From: Hygrophila difformis
Lineage: Eukaryota > Streptophyta > Magnoliopsida > Lamiales > Acanthaceae
DNA: 64,000 nt
Reading direction: 5' to 3'
NCBI GenBank assembly: GCA_030278955.1
Contig: JAOANR010000006.1
Span: 57,812,915-57,876,914 of the forward strand
Shown here piece by piece: positions 1 to 11,511 of the stretch (position 1 is the stretch's first letter; every line of letters begins with the position of its first letter). Below the pieces are notes generated by a model. It had not been told where the DNA came from and made no database searches. It worked only from the letters and a program-made list of their open reading frames with translations. The position numbers and the translations under genes are program-made.

Positions 1-2069
1 CTGCTTTTATTACTAATTCTGCTTTTGAGCTTTGTAGATGTTAGCTCAATGTCGTCCTATGCGACCGTTGTATGACAAAATTATCCTTTTTTATGGAATA
101 AATACACCTTCTCCTCAAAAAAAAAAACACATACCAAATCACAAAATTGGACGAATTATTGAACTAGGATAGCTATTCTTACCCCAAATTGAAGTTTTGA
201 AGCACTTTGACAAGAAATTCCCAAATTTGAGAAGCTAGGGTTCTTGAGCCTCAATTTCAGCTTCAATTATCGAGTATATTCCAGCTTCTACTTTCATCAC
301 ATAACATGCACTACTTAATTATTAAATTAGAAATATGATGGGTATTTTATTAACAAATTAAAAACCTAAACAAATAAGCATAACGTGACATAAAATGAAA
401 ATAAAAACATGCATAAATCATAAATATGATAATAAAGACAAACAAAAATAGATTATTATTGTTATTATTTTTATTTTTATTTTTCTAAAAGGAACTGTGG
501 TGGAAGAGAAATTGAGGATGATAACTGCGGTTGTGAGATTCAATAGAGAGAGGAATGTGAAAGAGAGAACATGAGGGAGATGACTATTTTATTTATTATC
601 ATTTTTTTAAGGTGTAAATTAAATGGGTAGGTTTTTAATAGAGGATCAAAGATTAATTTTGAGCAAATTGAGGATAAATTGGAATGGATTTGAAGTATAA
701 AAATTTGTAAAAAACCGAGTTTGGCAAAAACCCGGTGGTTCCCATTTTATGCTACATATGGTACTCAAACAAGTTTTTACGCGTAATTGGTGAAAATGAC
801 GCCCAAAGTGCCTTGCTTGTGTTACTTTTGGTGCTTAACTGAGTTTTCGAAAACCATTTACGAAGATGGCATCTAAAACTCAGTTTTGTGCAAATGTTGT
901 AGCAAAAACAGGGGTGATTTGCTTAATCGAAACATAATATTCCGTCCATTTTCCTATTCATCTATTAAGAAAAATTACCCTAATTAGTTCTAATCATCTC
1001 CTATAAACATTTATGAAATTATGTTCATTTTCATCAATCCCTCTCATCAATTTATTTCAGCCTTTTCTCCTATTTTATTTAAATCACCACAAAAATTATT
1101 TCAATTATTGATCACTTCATTTCTTATCTCGTCTAAGTCAATTGCTTAAGAATCACTCCAAAATTAAATATAATGGACATCATGCAAGAACCATTATTTA
1201 TTCTTAACTAAAGCATATAAACATATAAACAATATAAAAAAGAAATCAAATACATTAAGCAAAATACATAAATAACTATTACTAAGCATGCAAAGGCAGT
1301 AAATTAAATTTATGAGGTCAAAGAATTAAGCTAAATTTGTTCAATGAGACAAGTCTCATTTCCTAGATAATGCATAATCTTTATCCATTAACTGTGAATT
1401 CCATTTCTTAATTAGCTTTCAAAGATAAATGCAACATTTTCTAAAAATTTTAAAACTTTGAATGGTGGGTGCACTTCCATGATCCTATCATTCATAAGTT
1501 ATAAGATCAAATTCCACATTTTTATACAACAATTTACATAAAGGCAATGCAATCATAAGAAAATTATTGATTAACGTTCTAATATATCAGCATTCCCTTA
1601 AAAAGACTCATTAAAGTTGTAACGTTGTCAAGAGGTGGAATTTAATCTCAAACTTTAGTTCTAGCATTCGTTCTCAACACTTGATGTAATGCATTTAATT
1701 GAAAGTCATCTAACTTATTACTTGCAAAAACATGCAATGTTTATTCTCACAAAGAAGTACATACCTCAAATGTATTTGTAATACCTTTAGTCAAGTGTAG
1801 GCCGCCTTTCAATTGAGGGTATCCACTTCAAATCCTCCATTATGTATACTGCATACAAATCTTTGCCTTCCTCACACTTGTTCTCTTGCAAATCTTCCTC
1901 TTTGTTCGATGAGAAACTCAATATTCTTTCAACTTTCAGAATCACACACTGATTTAGCTCGATTCCCTTGCATGACATAGAATAGCAAAAAGTTATAACA
2001 ATATTTAAAAAGTATAAATAATATAAATATATTTAAATGAACTTAAAACAACATAATTTTCACAATATT
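1..2069. other. AT-rich non-genic stretch, probable retroelement interior
   Basis: No intact gene is visible. The stretch lies on the interior side of the Athila-type primer-binding site at 2070-2087, so on the minus strand it would be the 5' interior of that LTR element. The only open stretch is a 63-codon minus ORF (1978-1787), which I do not recognise. A short A-run near 117-128 follows a sequence that could be the 3' tail of an old retrocopy, but nothing confirms this. Confidence 0.4.
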
Positions 2070-2087
2070 TCCCCGGCAACGGCGCCA
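2070..2087 (-). other. LTR-retrotransposon primer-binding site (Athila/Tat type)
   Basis: On the minus strand this reads TGGCGCCGTTGCCGGGGA. This is the primer-binding sequence typical of plant Athila/Tat-lineage gypsy elements, usually assigned to tRNA-Asp. It lies a few bases from a TG dinucleotide (2094) that would be the inner end of an LTR extending to the right. The same motif with one change occurs in the full-length element at 51870-60254. Confidence 0.75.
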
Positions 2088-2093
2088 AAAACT

Positions 2094-3943
2094 TGATGAA
2101 TAATTTTCACTACACATATTTTACGACAAGCGGATGGTTGTCATCAAGTAATAAAAACCGGTGAATACCGGGTCGATCCACAAGAAATTCAGAATATTAT
2201 TTCATTCTGGAGAAAATTTAGTCATTTTAAGTTCATTAATAATATATATTATATTTTAAAAAGAGTTTGTTTAATTCTAATGGTGATTAAATTAAAATGA
2301 TAGCAATTTAAATAAATATAAAGCAGATTAAAAAATTTTGGTAAACAATGCCATGACAGCAGCTAAAAAGAAAAAAGAAACAAAAAAACAAGAAAAAAAG
2401 GAAAAATACGGAACTAAACTAGACAATCTAAAAGATCATCTAACTCCGGAGAACCCCATTGCCCGCACTATCTTCATGGAGAATCTGAATGACTTGGTCC
2501 GGAGGGAATGCCCAAGTCGTGAAAAATTGCTCCTCATCGCACGCCATCGTGAAAATTTTAATATAATAAATGTAAAAATAAGATATATGCTTGTAATGAT
2601 TTAGAACATGCCATCTTTATATAAAAGCAAAATTGCATAATGATTTAGCATTTTCCAATGTCTAAAAAGATCAATTTCAGCCGAATTAATGATTTTATAA
2701 AGATTAAAAATATGACAACTCCTATTTTTCATAATTTGTATAAACAGACTTCATGGAAGCAAATTATCGCATCTAACATTCTGCAATCATCAGTCTATGC
2801 ATAAATTTGAGTCTTTCTCAAGCATACAAATTTTTCTATAGTGATCATAAGACACATTTCATTTCCCAAATCAATGTGTACATGCCAGAATCCATTTATA
2901 ATGTGATTTATTCCAAAGACCGGTACTAAAATCTAATTCCTACTTTTTATCTCCCGATTTAGCAAAGCAGAAATCATACAGATTAGATTCCAACATTATA
3001 TTATGCAGAATAGTGTAAACAACGACAATTTAAACATAGAACATATTGATACTTCCATAATAGCAATAATCTGTACTTCAAAGTAATTCTGAACTCCCGT
3101 TCTAGAACACTTCTAACACGAACAACATAGAAATCCGTTTACAAACATGAAAACAATAGGAAATTATGTTTAGAAGCAAATCCTAAACATTACAAAGCGA
3201 GAAAAAGAAAAACAACACCTAGAATGCGAAGAACACAGTCAGAAAAGACGTTCTGATCACTTCCTCCGGCATGGTTCGGTGTTATCCGACTTCTTCTCCA
3301 ATGTTGCAGACTTTTTCTGTCGAAAATATGAGTCTGCCTATGAAAAATGATGAAGAAACGGGCTTTAAAACCGAGTTCGGGAGGTTAAAAAACCTCCAAA
3401 CCACGACTGTGAAGCATAAAACGGCGGTCAGAAAGGGTTTCAGGCGCCGCGAAAAAGATGCGGCGCTTCTTGCTAATTTTCTTGTCCTGGGCGCCGAATC
3501 GGCGCTCGGAAGCCAATTTGGGCGCCGCAATGCCTGTGCGGAGCCTCCTGCTAATTTTCCAACCCAGGCTCCGTTTCGGTGCTCGGAAGGCGATTTAGGC
3601 TCCACAATGCTTGTGCGGAGCCTCCTGGGAAGATCTCAACTCCGAATTTTTCTAAGTCTGAATCTTGGCGCATATGACATTAAATATTCCTTATTTTCCA
3701 AAATAAAGCTTTCGAACATCGCTTTTCATCATTTAAATGCCTGAAACAACATTGCAATGCATTAGGTTTGCCAACATCTTATTAAAATGCATGGTGAATT
3801 CAACCCAAATAAGCTCAATTTAACCATGGTAGCTCAAAAACACAAACAACACGAAATATAACTTAAAAGGCAAGTAAATAAGGTAAAATGCATGCAATTT
3901 GGACACATTTCAGTACAATTTAAGCTCATTTAAATGTGATTCA
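2094..3943 (-). mobile_element. Probable LTR of an Athila-like retrotransposon
   Basis: The inner edge is set by the adjacent primer-binding site. The outer edge is uncertain: the CA at 3942-3943 is a candidate, and the partner LTR and target duplication lie outside the window. The sequence is non-coding. It has a GC-rich block at 3440-3625 that stands out from AT-rich surroundings. A plus-strand lysine-rich ORF (2338-2604) inside it looks like chance reading through A-rich sequence. Confidence 0.5.
3444..3622. repeat. Chain of GC-rich quasi-palindromes inside the LTR
   Basis: Four hairpin-capable units follow one another. They are GCGCCGC/GCGGCGC with a 9-nt loop (3444-3466); GCGCCGA-A-TCGGCGC (3491-3505); GGCGCCGCA/TGCGGAGCC (3521-3545, one mismatch); and GGCTCCACA/TGCGGAGCC (3598-3622, one mismatch). 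The last two sit in diverged direct repeats of about 75 bp that share CTCGGAAG and GCGGAGCCTCCTG. The block is far richer in GC than its flanks. Confidence 0.7.
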
Positions 3944-5874
3944 TGTAGTACTTCCCCAAAAAAACCCCATTAATTGTTTTAAGTGTTCAAATCCTATACT
4001 TTTGCCATGTATAATCTCAAGTAGTCCCTCCGTTTCCAGTTAAGGGAAGTTGTCTTTGCCAAAAATGAGCTTGTTTGAGTGCAACAATTATGAATTACAT
4101 GATTCTGCTATATTTTTATGTCCACTATTTGCTTCATTATGTCACAATGTATTCATAGGAATATTTACTAATACTGCCTATCGAAGTGTCAATACCAGAA
4201 AATTATCTACTAGAAGTAGGGTTTAATAACTTTTTTTTTTTTTTGTCCCTGTATGGAGCAGGGATAAGTGATAGGTATATGGTTCCACGGATTGAAGTTT
4301 TTGCTTTTCGGTGGTTCATTATGATTTGAACAGATTGTGAGGAGTGTTTCATCCTCTATATGATGGAGTTTCTATACCTGCTCTGTCCCGTAAACGCTGG
4401 ACTCTTTCCTTCCAAAAAACTCTTTATCATGTATTTTCTTATCAGGCTTTGATTGCTACAAGAAACCAACTTTTTCATGTCATAGCAATCTGATATATGC
4501 GTGTCAGGATTATATAAACCAATGTAATAGAGATACTCCCACATTGGTCAAAGATTCTACGCATCGCTTAAGAGATATCATATTCATGTGTAGAGATAAT
4601 ACTGAGTAATGCAAGATTCCTTATGAAGTTACTACCAAGCCATTCTTTAAATGATGGGCAAATATGAGTTTACCACCTAAATCCTTGGCAGGCATGATGA
4701 ATTTTCGTGATGCAGCTTTAGTGCTTTACTCAATCTAGGTGTCTTTTTGAACCTTTTCATTGCAGTATGTGTGCAATTATTCAAAGATCATTGAAGGCCA
4801 AGTTTAATTTGTGCAGAAAACAGTTCTCCTAGCATTGGAACATGCCGGAATTTTTACATCTTGAGGATTGGTAGAAGATAAGGTAATGCCTGGTCAATAG
4901 ATACTTGGCTCATTGTGTGCTTCTTTCTCCCTTTTCTGCATTCACCCTTTGAATTTTGAACTGTTTTTATTTATTTATTTATTTATTTTATTATTTTTTT
5001 TAATGAGAGTGTGCTGAACCGATCATTAGTTACATGGAGTTTAGTGTTTAGGTTACTGCCCTGATTATGCACATGCTTAATCTGTGCTTTTCTTTATTTT
5101 CGAGATGAATATGTCAAATAATGATCGATCTCCACTAGAGGATACATTACTTTTCTGACAACTTGTTTAAACCCTAGCTTACCACTTTTCTGTAGGGTAA
5201 TAGGGGGGGGGGGGGGGGGGGGGGGAGTTGACTTCTATTTATACTGCATGAACAAGTAGGAAAAGAACTACGAGGAAGTTTGTTGCTTGAGTAGTTTTTC
5301 GTGCTTTTTGTTTTTGACTATCTATGTCATGTTAATTACTGAGATACAATTATGCACATATGAAGAATATTATGCATATTTGTGTATTATATATGAAAAA
5401 ACTCTTAACCACACTATATGAATGTGTAATTTTATGCAGTTATTTCATCTATTAAAGATAAAAATAGATTAATGTCATAATTTTATGTGGTTAATCTGAG
5501 TATTAGAGACTGAAAACACCTCTATGAATAATATATATGATGATCTATAAGACTACCTGCCCGGCCTCACCAATGTCTAAGAACTCCATCTCTCTATTAC
5601 CCTTTCATATCTGTAATTTGGAACAAATAATTTTAATGATGTAATTAATCATTTTTAAAATACCCATTATGATGCACATAAAAATTACTATTAAATAAAA
5701 GAAGAAAAAGAAAAAGTGACGGCTAAATCAGAAGTGGAAGTTTTTATTAGAAATGGGAATAGTATAATAAGTCCCTACAAAAGTACAATCCTGAAATTAA
5801 ATAGGGTTAATTAAGTTATTGTACGTTGAGGATTACCCAAGGTATTTATTTTAGCTTCCATTTATAATATGCAC
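3944..5874. other. Intergenic sequence with possible decayed exon and a G-run
   Basis: No clear gene is present. A plus-strand stretch near 4818-4866 reads KTVLLALEHAGIFTS before a stop and could be an upstream exon of the relic gene at 8648-10054, but this is weak. A sequence resembling one end of a Stowaway MITE (TCCCTCCGTTTCCAG) lies near 4024, with no matching second end found. A run of 23 G residues spans 5203-5225. Confidence 0.4.
5203..5225. repeat. Poly-G tract (23 nt)
   Basis: An uninterrupted run of G is seen directly. Its length is unusual for AT-rich plant DNA and may be partly a sequencing or assembly artefact. Confidence 0.9.
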
Positions 5875-8497
5875 TGTAACACTCCGGTTTTGGCAACCCA
5901 GGCCGGGATGCCACCGCCACACCTCCCAAATGAGACACGACTCATTCGAGCTCATTTGAGATATGCAAGGCTAAGGGTATTTCAGAAAAATAATTTAAAA
6001 ACAAGCCCACCATAACATAGATACATAATATATTCCATCTCATGTAAAAGTTTAAAGTGAATAGCAGCGGAAATACAAATTGGGCCAACATGGCCAAACC
6101 TCAGTGCATAAATAAGTTTTTAAAAAAAAAAGACGATAAAAGGGTTTATCCTTCCCAAGCCCAATGCGTGCATATGATCAGATATACTCTTCATACTCTG
6201 AAAAGAAAAGGAATGCAACAGTTTTGTCAGTATATAACTACTGAGTAAGCTAATCCCTAACATGACAATAATGGGGTTTAAAAAGCATTTAATTATTTTT
6301 AAAAAAAAATTACTTTACATCAAGTACGTCTCCACTACATAAACTTGATCGACTAACTAATAAAATTTAATTGCATATTTAAGAGGGCATGAATTTCAAA
6401 AGAAACATAAATATAACTTAGCAAGGTAATTAAAGAACAGACAGAAATTAAAAAAACAAAATTTAATAAGAACTCAATTTAAGTCTATTAGTTCCCGTTA
6501 ACTAAGAGAATGACGCCACGTCCTTGGGAAATCGAACTCGCAAAAACTCAAAAAATCCTAGGGAATCGAACCCATGAGAGTCGACAATATCCTGGGGAAT
6601 CGAACCCGCAGGAAAACATACACCTTGGGGGATCGAACCCACAAGGTAAGTGAATGCAGCGGACCCTATACAGACACACTCCGGAGCCCTAAATAACACA
6701 TACAGATACATCTAGGAGTATAGACTCATACATCACCAATCATGATGCCGTTTTAGCACAATTATCATAAAAGGGGTCACCATCGTCCGTTATAGGCACG
6801 AAGTGAATGGTTAGGAGGCACCCTGCAGAGCACTCACCCCCTAAATAGTGTTTAACCAAGTCGTAACGGGATTTTTTTTAAATCTTGTTTTATTTTTCAA
6901 AGGAAGTTTCGACCGTTTGTTTAGAAAATTTCAATTTCGCAAAATATGACTTGTATATCGTTACAGTTCGCGCTTTTTTCGTTTAAAAATTATTTTAAGG
7001 GCGAACAAGTTGAAAATTACACAGTAGCTCAAAAACATCCTAACGAACAATTTTCGTGTTTTAAGTTTTTCAAAATGAGGTGAGGAAACAAGTCAAAAAT
7101 CAATATTTCTACCAAAAACTTATGCTGCCAGGATTCAAGTTGTCACAGTGTTCAAAAATTCAATTTTTGACTCATCAAACGGACTCCAAAAATTTTGAAT
7201 TTTTACAGGCTTGCTCTAGACTCAATTTTCTACAATTTTTATTTTTACCACAACCACAAATTTGCCTAGATCTGATGTAAAAATAAGGAACAAGTTTGAA
7301 GTAGTGCATAGTCAACTTTTGAGTTCAAGAAAAAATGCACAGATGGTCAGATCTAGTTTCGGAGCATCAAACCTTGACGAAAAATTTTGAAAATTTTACA
7401 CAGATAGATCAGAGTCTTAGGAACAAAGTTTCAGTTTTGAATTTTTCGTTTTAATCGCTCGAAATGGTCCGAAAAATTCGATTTTAAATGCTGCGCACAT
7501 ATGGTTTTCTCCTTTGACAGATTTTTAAGTCATTTAATTAGATCCTTAAGTTCTGTTGAGTTTTAGGCCACCAAAATCGCATGGTAAGAATTAACTTACC
7601 GGAAATTTGGTCTACGATTTTTGAGTGCTTCGATTTGGCCTCCGGGATCCTCGTACAAGTCCAAATGCCGTCGCCTCCTTCTGTTTGGTCTCAATTCATG
7701 AACACAAGTAGAATTCTCAGCGTTAGGTCGTGGATTTAGATTTTTAAGCGAGTAGAATAGCGAAATGTCGATCCTTACCACTCGATCTACGATTGGGAAG
7801 ACTCCACACTCGTCCACGGCCTGCCTCCTCGCCGGAATTCGCTCCAAAACTTCGGATTAGGGTTTTTCGGGGTGTTTGAATGTAAGAGAAAATTGTGGAA
7901 GTGTTGAAAGGGCATACGGGAGCTGAAAAGGGGGTATTTATAGCCCTTAACAATCCCCGAGCATCTGGGATTCGAATATACACGGCTTGGGCCTCAAGAA
8001 ACGGAACAAACGTTGAAAATCCGGAGTCGAGCGGGAAAATCGCGATTTGGCGCAACACCCGCAGCTGGCGCGCACTTGGCGCTCTTTTCGCCCAAAAACA
8101 CGCCACGACCGCGCGGACCCGGAATGGGCTTTGGCCTGGGCCAGGCCGTGCTATCCCTTTGGGCCTTTTCTTCTCTCTTTTGGGCCTTTCTCCTTCTATT
8201 TTTTCTTGGGGTTATTCCTTGGGCTATCTCTTGAGCTAAAATTTCTATTCTTACATTCGTTTGGATCTCCATTTTAATTTTCGTGTTCGAAATCTTGGGT
8301 TCGTCGACATTTGGCTCTCGTTCAATAATTTATTTAATTAAATTATTTTCGCTTCACGGGCTTATGGAATTTAAATTCTTTTTGATCTTTGAATTTCCAT
8401 TTCTTTTTGTTTTTATTTATTTTATTTATTTATTTGTATACTTATTTATTTATTTATTTATTTGTTTATTTCCGTGACTAATTTCGTGGGTATTACA
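5875..8497. mobile_element. Solo LTR, 2623 bp, with 5-bp target duplication
   Basis: The sequence starts TGTAACACTCC and ends GGTATTACA, so its ends are the inverted TGTAA/TTACA. It is flanked on both sides by TGCAC (5870-5874 and 8498-8502), a perfect 5-bp target-site duplication. There is no internal region, primer-binding site or second LTR, so this is a solo LTR left by recombination between LTRs. The TGTAA-type ends and large size suggest a gypsy chromovirus; that is an inference, and I did not fix the orientation. It contains a four-copy B-box-like repeat (6522-6646) and a GC-rich region (7590-8230) whose overlapping ORFs look like chance. Confidence 0.88.
6522..6646 (-). repeat. Four tandem tRNA B-box/T-arm-like units in the solo LTR
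   Basis: Four units about 33-36 bp apart share a core that reads GGGTTCGATTCCC on the minus strand, at about 6522-6541, 6557-6574, 6591-6612 and 6623-6646. The core matches the RNA polymerase III B-box / tRNA T-arm consensus GGTTCGANNCC. Units three and four are bounded by inverted ends (CCTG/CAGG and CCTTG/CAAGG), so each can fold into a T-arm-like hairpin. The first unit is diverged. I see no A-box at tRNA spacing and no full tRNA cloverleaf. Confidence 0.75.
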
Positions 8498-8647
8498 TGC
8501 ACATTAGTATGTGTGTATATATGTTAATAATTCTTACATTTATGGTGAAAGAGTTGGCAATTCTTGTGGAGCCAAGGCTTTTTAAAGAGTGCTAGAGTAT
8601 TACAACTGATCCTCTATTATATGATTTTAACTGAAATCAATATGCAG

Positions 8648-10054
8648 GTTCTTTTCTGCGGTACGGAGATTGGAAGGACATCCTTCGTCGGACAGCTGGA
8701 ACCGGATTGCCACATAGATTCCAATCCTGAAGTCATCACCCAATTAGTGGTATGTACCGACACTTTCTATTCTTTAACTTTGTGATGTGTTTTAGAAGGT
8801 TGGGATATGCCGCTAGACTTAATTTCGACCACTAGATAGCTAGAAAAACTCCACATCTGTGTAAATAATAATGAAGTATTGGTGTCGTTTTGGACACAAT
8901 AAAGAAACTTTGTTGTGTTGTGCAATAAAAATAATGTTCTGTTGTTGTTGTTGCATGAATCATATCAACTATTAATTAGATCAACACTCAAATCAAATGG
9001 CTGATGCACTAAGCAATCATCTAGCATTGTGCTAGAAATGAGAATCTTTGCCCTTTTTATAATCTCTTCATTTATTATTTGGAAAAACATCGACATTTTT
9101 ATAACATGACATAAATTGCTCGACTTCGCATACCTTTATAAAATTTATTTCTGCATGTTATATTTGCCAAAATTTTATGGGACTTTGCTAGTTGAATTGC
9201 TTTATTTCTTTATCTGACTTTTTTTTTTAAATGAATTTATGGTTTCTTACATGCATTGTTTTCGCAACTTCTACAATCTTTATGTGGCTTCCCTGACCAT
9301 TACTTTGCCAATGATTCCATTGATCTTTCTTTCCTACTTTACATCCCTGAGCGATGTTAAACGTCTTTTGCTGAAGATTTGGTTGTCAAGATAAATGGTT
9401 GATGCTTGGGATGAGTAGAGAGGAAAGATGAGAGGAAGAGAAAATTCAGATGGTGGGAAATTTGTGGGTTGGTGAAGGATGGAAACGAGATAGTTGAAGA
9501 TACAGGAAGGTGGTGCTTAGTTCTGTGTCCAAACCAGGCTTTGGTTGAAAAGGGAGAGAAAAAGAAAAAAAAGTAGCCAAGTGATCCAGCATTCGACACA
9601 GGTTCTGTGGTGGGTAAGGGTTGATCAAGACAATTTTTAAATTTTTTTTTTTAAAAAAAAAATCAATCATTTGGATATTAGTTTAGAGTGCAAAGTATGG
9701 GTTTTTGTGAATATATTGTGCAAATTCTCGATTGTTCAATTATATTTTTTTCTCTTCTTCTTCTTATGTATTGAATTTGAATATTAGAGAGTGATGGATG
9801 ACGTGATGGAATGTAGGAATAATGATTAAGTTTTTATTCATATGCGACTATGCATCAATTTGTTGCCTTGAACTCAAGCTAACATTTTGTTGCCTTCTTT
9901 GCAGTCTCATCATCAATATTGTTTTGAATTGGTTTATTTTGTTCTCTAGAGATTCATCGAATATCAACTTCATGTGTCGCCTGTCGAGCTTGAGCGGCTT
10001 CCTTCCAATGTTTTCACCGCGACATCCTCGGAGCAATTCTTCGGATGTGTTTAA
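8648..10054 (+). pseudogene. Last two exons of a conserved plant gene, frameshifted
   Basis: Two exon-like blocks have good splice sites. The first, 8648-8749, follows a TATGCAG acceptor and ends at a GTATGT donor. The second, 9950-10054, follows a CTCTAG acceptor and ends at TAA. The first block reads FLRYGDWKDILRRTAGTGLP in one frame, then must shift to continue as IDSNPEVITQLV. This joins in phase 0 to RFIEYQLHVSPVELERLP and ends SEQFFGCV. The shift near 8716-8720 looks like a 1-nt loss. The coding quality suggests a once-real gene; it vaguely resembles uncharacterised HAD-like plant proteins, but I am not certain of the family. The solo LTR at 5875-8497 lies immediately upstream, and no convincing 5' exons remain. 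Confidence 0.55.
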
Positions 10055-10317
10055 TGCACAGTAGTTAGTAAATGTATTTTCTTGAATGCATCTTTTTTGC
10101 AATGTATGTTCCATGATCACCTGCGGTTGCTGATTTTCCACCAAATCCGTGAGCATTTCTCTCGGTCGATTCAAAGCAAAAAATTCTGATGATGGGAAGT
10201 ATAAAAACTGAGCGAGCTAAATTGATTACTCTTCTCTAATCACTGTCTTTTTATTTTTATTTTTGATCACTCCAAAATCATGATATGGTTCATTATTGTA
10301 CTTTGTTGAATAATGTA

Positions 10318-10799
10318 CTCCCTCCGTCCCGCGAAAGTTGACGCGTATTCCTTTTTGAGTTGTCCCACGAAATTTGACACGTTTCCTTTTTTAGATAAAT
10401 TAAATTAATATAAATATAATTAGAATCTTAATGGTTTCTAAAAATCCATTAAAAGTAATTACTTTAACTATTCTGCACAACTCCCAATACACTTTTATTT
10501 TTCTATACAAATCCCTTACATTTCTTTAATTCTCCATATCTCAAAATGGGTACAAATAAAAATTATATAAAATATATATTGTAAAACTAGACACCTAGAC
10601 GATTCTAACAAAACCACACTTGAATATTTTTTTCTAATTAAATCATTACCATAATATTAAATCAAAGTTAAACAATAAGTAAAGTGAAAATTCATTAAAA
10701 TTTTAAACACAAATACCCACAACACTTTAACCATTAAACCCCACTACATAAATTACCGTGCCCAAAAGAAACGCGTCAACTTTCGCGGGACGGAGGGAG
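10318..10799. mobile_element. Stowaway-like MITE (482 bp)
   Basis: Long terminal inverted repeats begin CTCCCTCCGTCCCGCGAAAG on the left and end in the reverse complement on the right (CTTTCGCGGGACGGAGGGAG). The element is flanked by TA on each side (10316-10317 and 10800-10801), as expected for Tc1/mariner Stowaway MITEs. It has no coding capacity. An internal GACGATTCTAACAA motif links it to other MITEs in this window. Confidence 0.85.
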
Positions 10800-11060
10800 T
10801 ATTATATATGTAGTTTAGAAAATGACTTTTTCTGATTTCTACCTCACTGTATGGTTACGGTAGAATAGAGTGATTACATCCTACTCAGATATAAGATCCA
10901 AAAGCCAGGATCACATACCAATGGATCCTAGTTCTAGATATGAAGTAGATCAGTGTGACATTTGAACATAGCTTATTTTGCATTTATATGTTACATTTAT
11001 GGCTTGCCAACATTGCCTATCCATTCATCATTTGGTTGGGGTTTGAGTGATCATATATTC

Positions 11061-11184
11061 AAGTATGCTATAATTATAATGTAAAAATATGCAACAGGGC
11101 CGTCTAATCATTTTCAGTGGCCAAGTATGCTATAATTATAATGTAAAAATGTGCAACATGGCCGTCTAATCATTTTCAGTGGCC
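11061..11184. repeat. 62-bp tandem duplication across a hAT insertion junction
   Basis: Units 11061-11122 and 11123-11184 are nearly identical. Each contains the target sequence ending in AT(A/G)TGCAA plus the first bases of the hAT element at 11157. The left copy keeps CAGGGCCGTC and the right copy has CATGGCCGTC. Confidence 0.85.
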
Positions 11185-11503
11185 CGCTTTTAGTATTTAA
11201 AAAATAACTATAAATTTTTAATTTATTTATGAAATATAACACCATAATAAAAAATTTAAAATATAAAAAAAAAATTCATTTATTTATAAGTCTTGCATCC
11301 AAAAAAATTATCTATACCCATTAATTCTTTAACAAAGGAGTAAAAAACAAAAAAAAACTTAAATTAAAATTTATTACAGAGAAAAATTATTATTAGATTG
11401 TACTACTATAAAGAATTTAAAATAATATATAAATTTAAAGTGAGCCCAAAAAGTGGGGCCCCCGTGCAATAGGACTGCTTCCAGACCCTAATCGCCGCCC
11501 CTG
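11157..11503. mobile_element. Short non-autonomous hAT element
   Basis: The left end is CATGGCCGTC and the right end GCCGCCCCTG, imperfect inverted repeats of the CAGGGGCGG-type end common in plant hAT elements. Both sides carry ATGTGCAA (11149-11156 and 11504-11511), a perfect 8-bp duplication as hAT transposases produce. The 347-bp AT-rich interior has no ORF. Confidence 0.75.
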
Positions 11504-11511
11504 ATGTGCAA

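Noticed and set aside
2338..2604. Plus-strand ORF with many lysines
   Set aside because: It lies inside the probable LTR and its N-terminal half is A-rich sequence. No domain is visible.
6522..6646. tRNA genes suggested by T-arm-like words
   Set aside because: Only the T-arm/B-box part repeats. Acceptor, D-arm and anticodon arms at proper spacing are missing.
7596..8277. Several overlapping ORFs in a GC-rich region, some looking membrane-like
   Set aside because: They lie inside the solo LTR, overlap in conflicting frames on both strands and show no domain.
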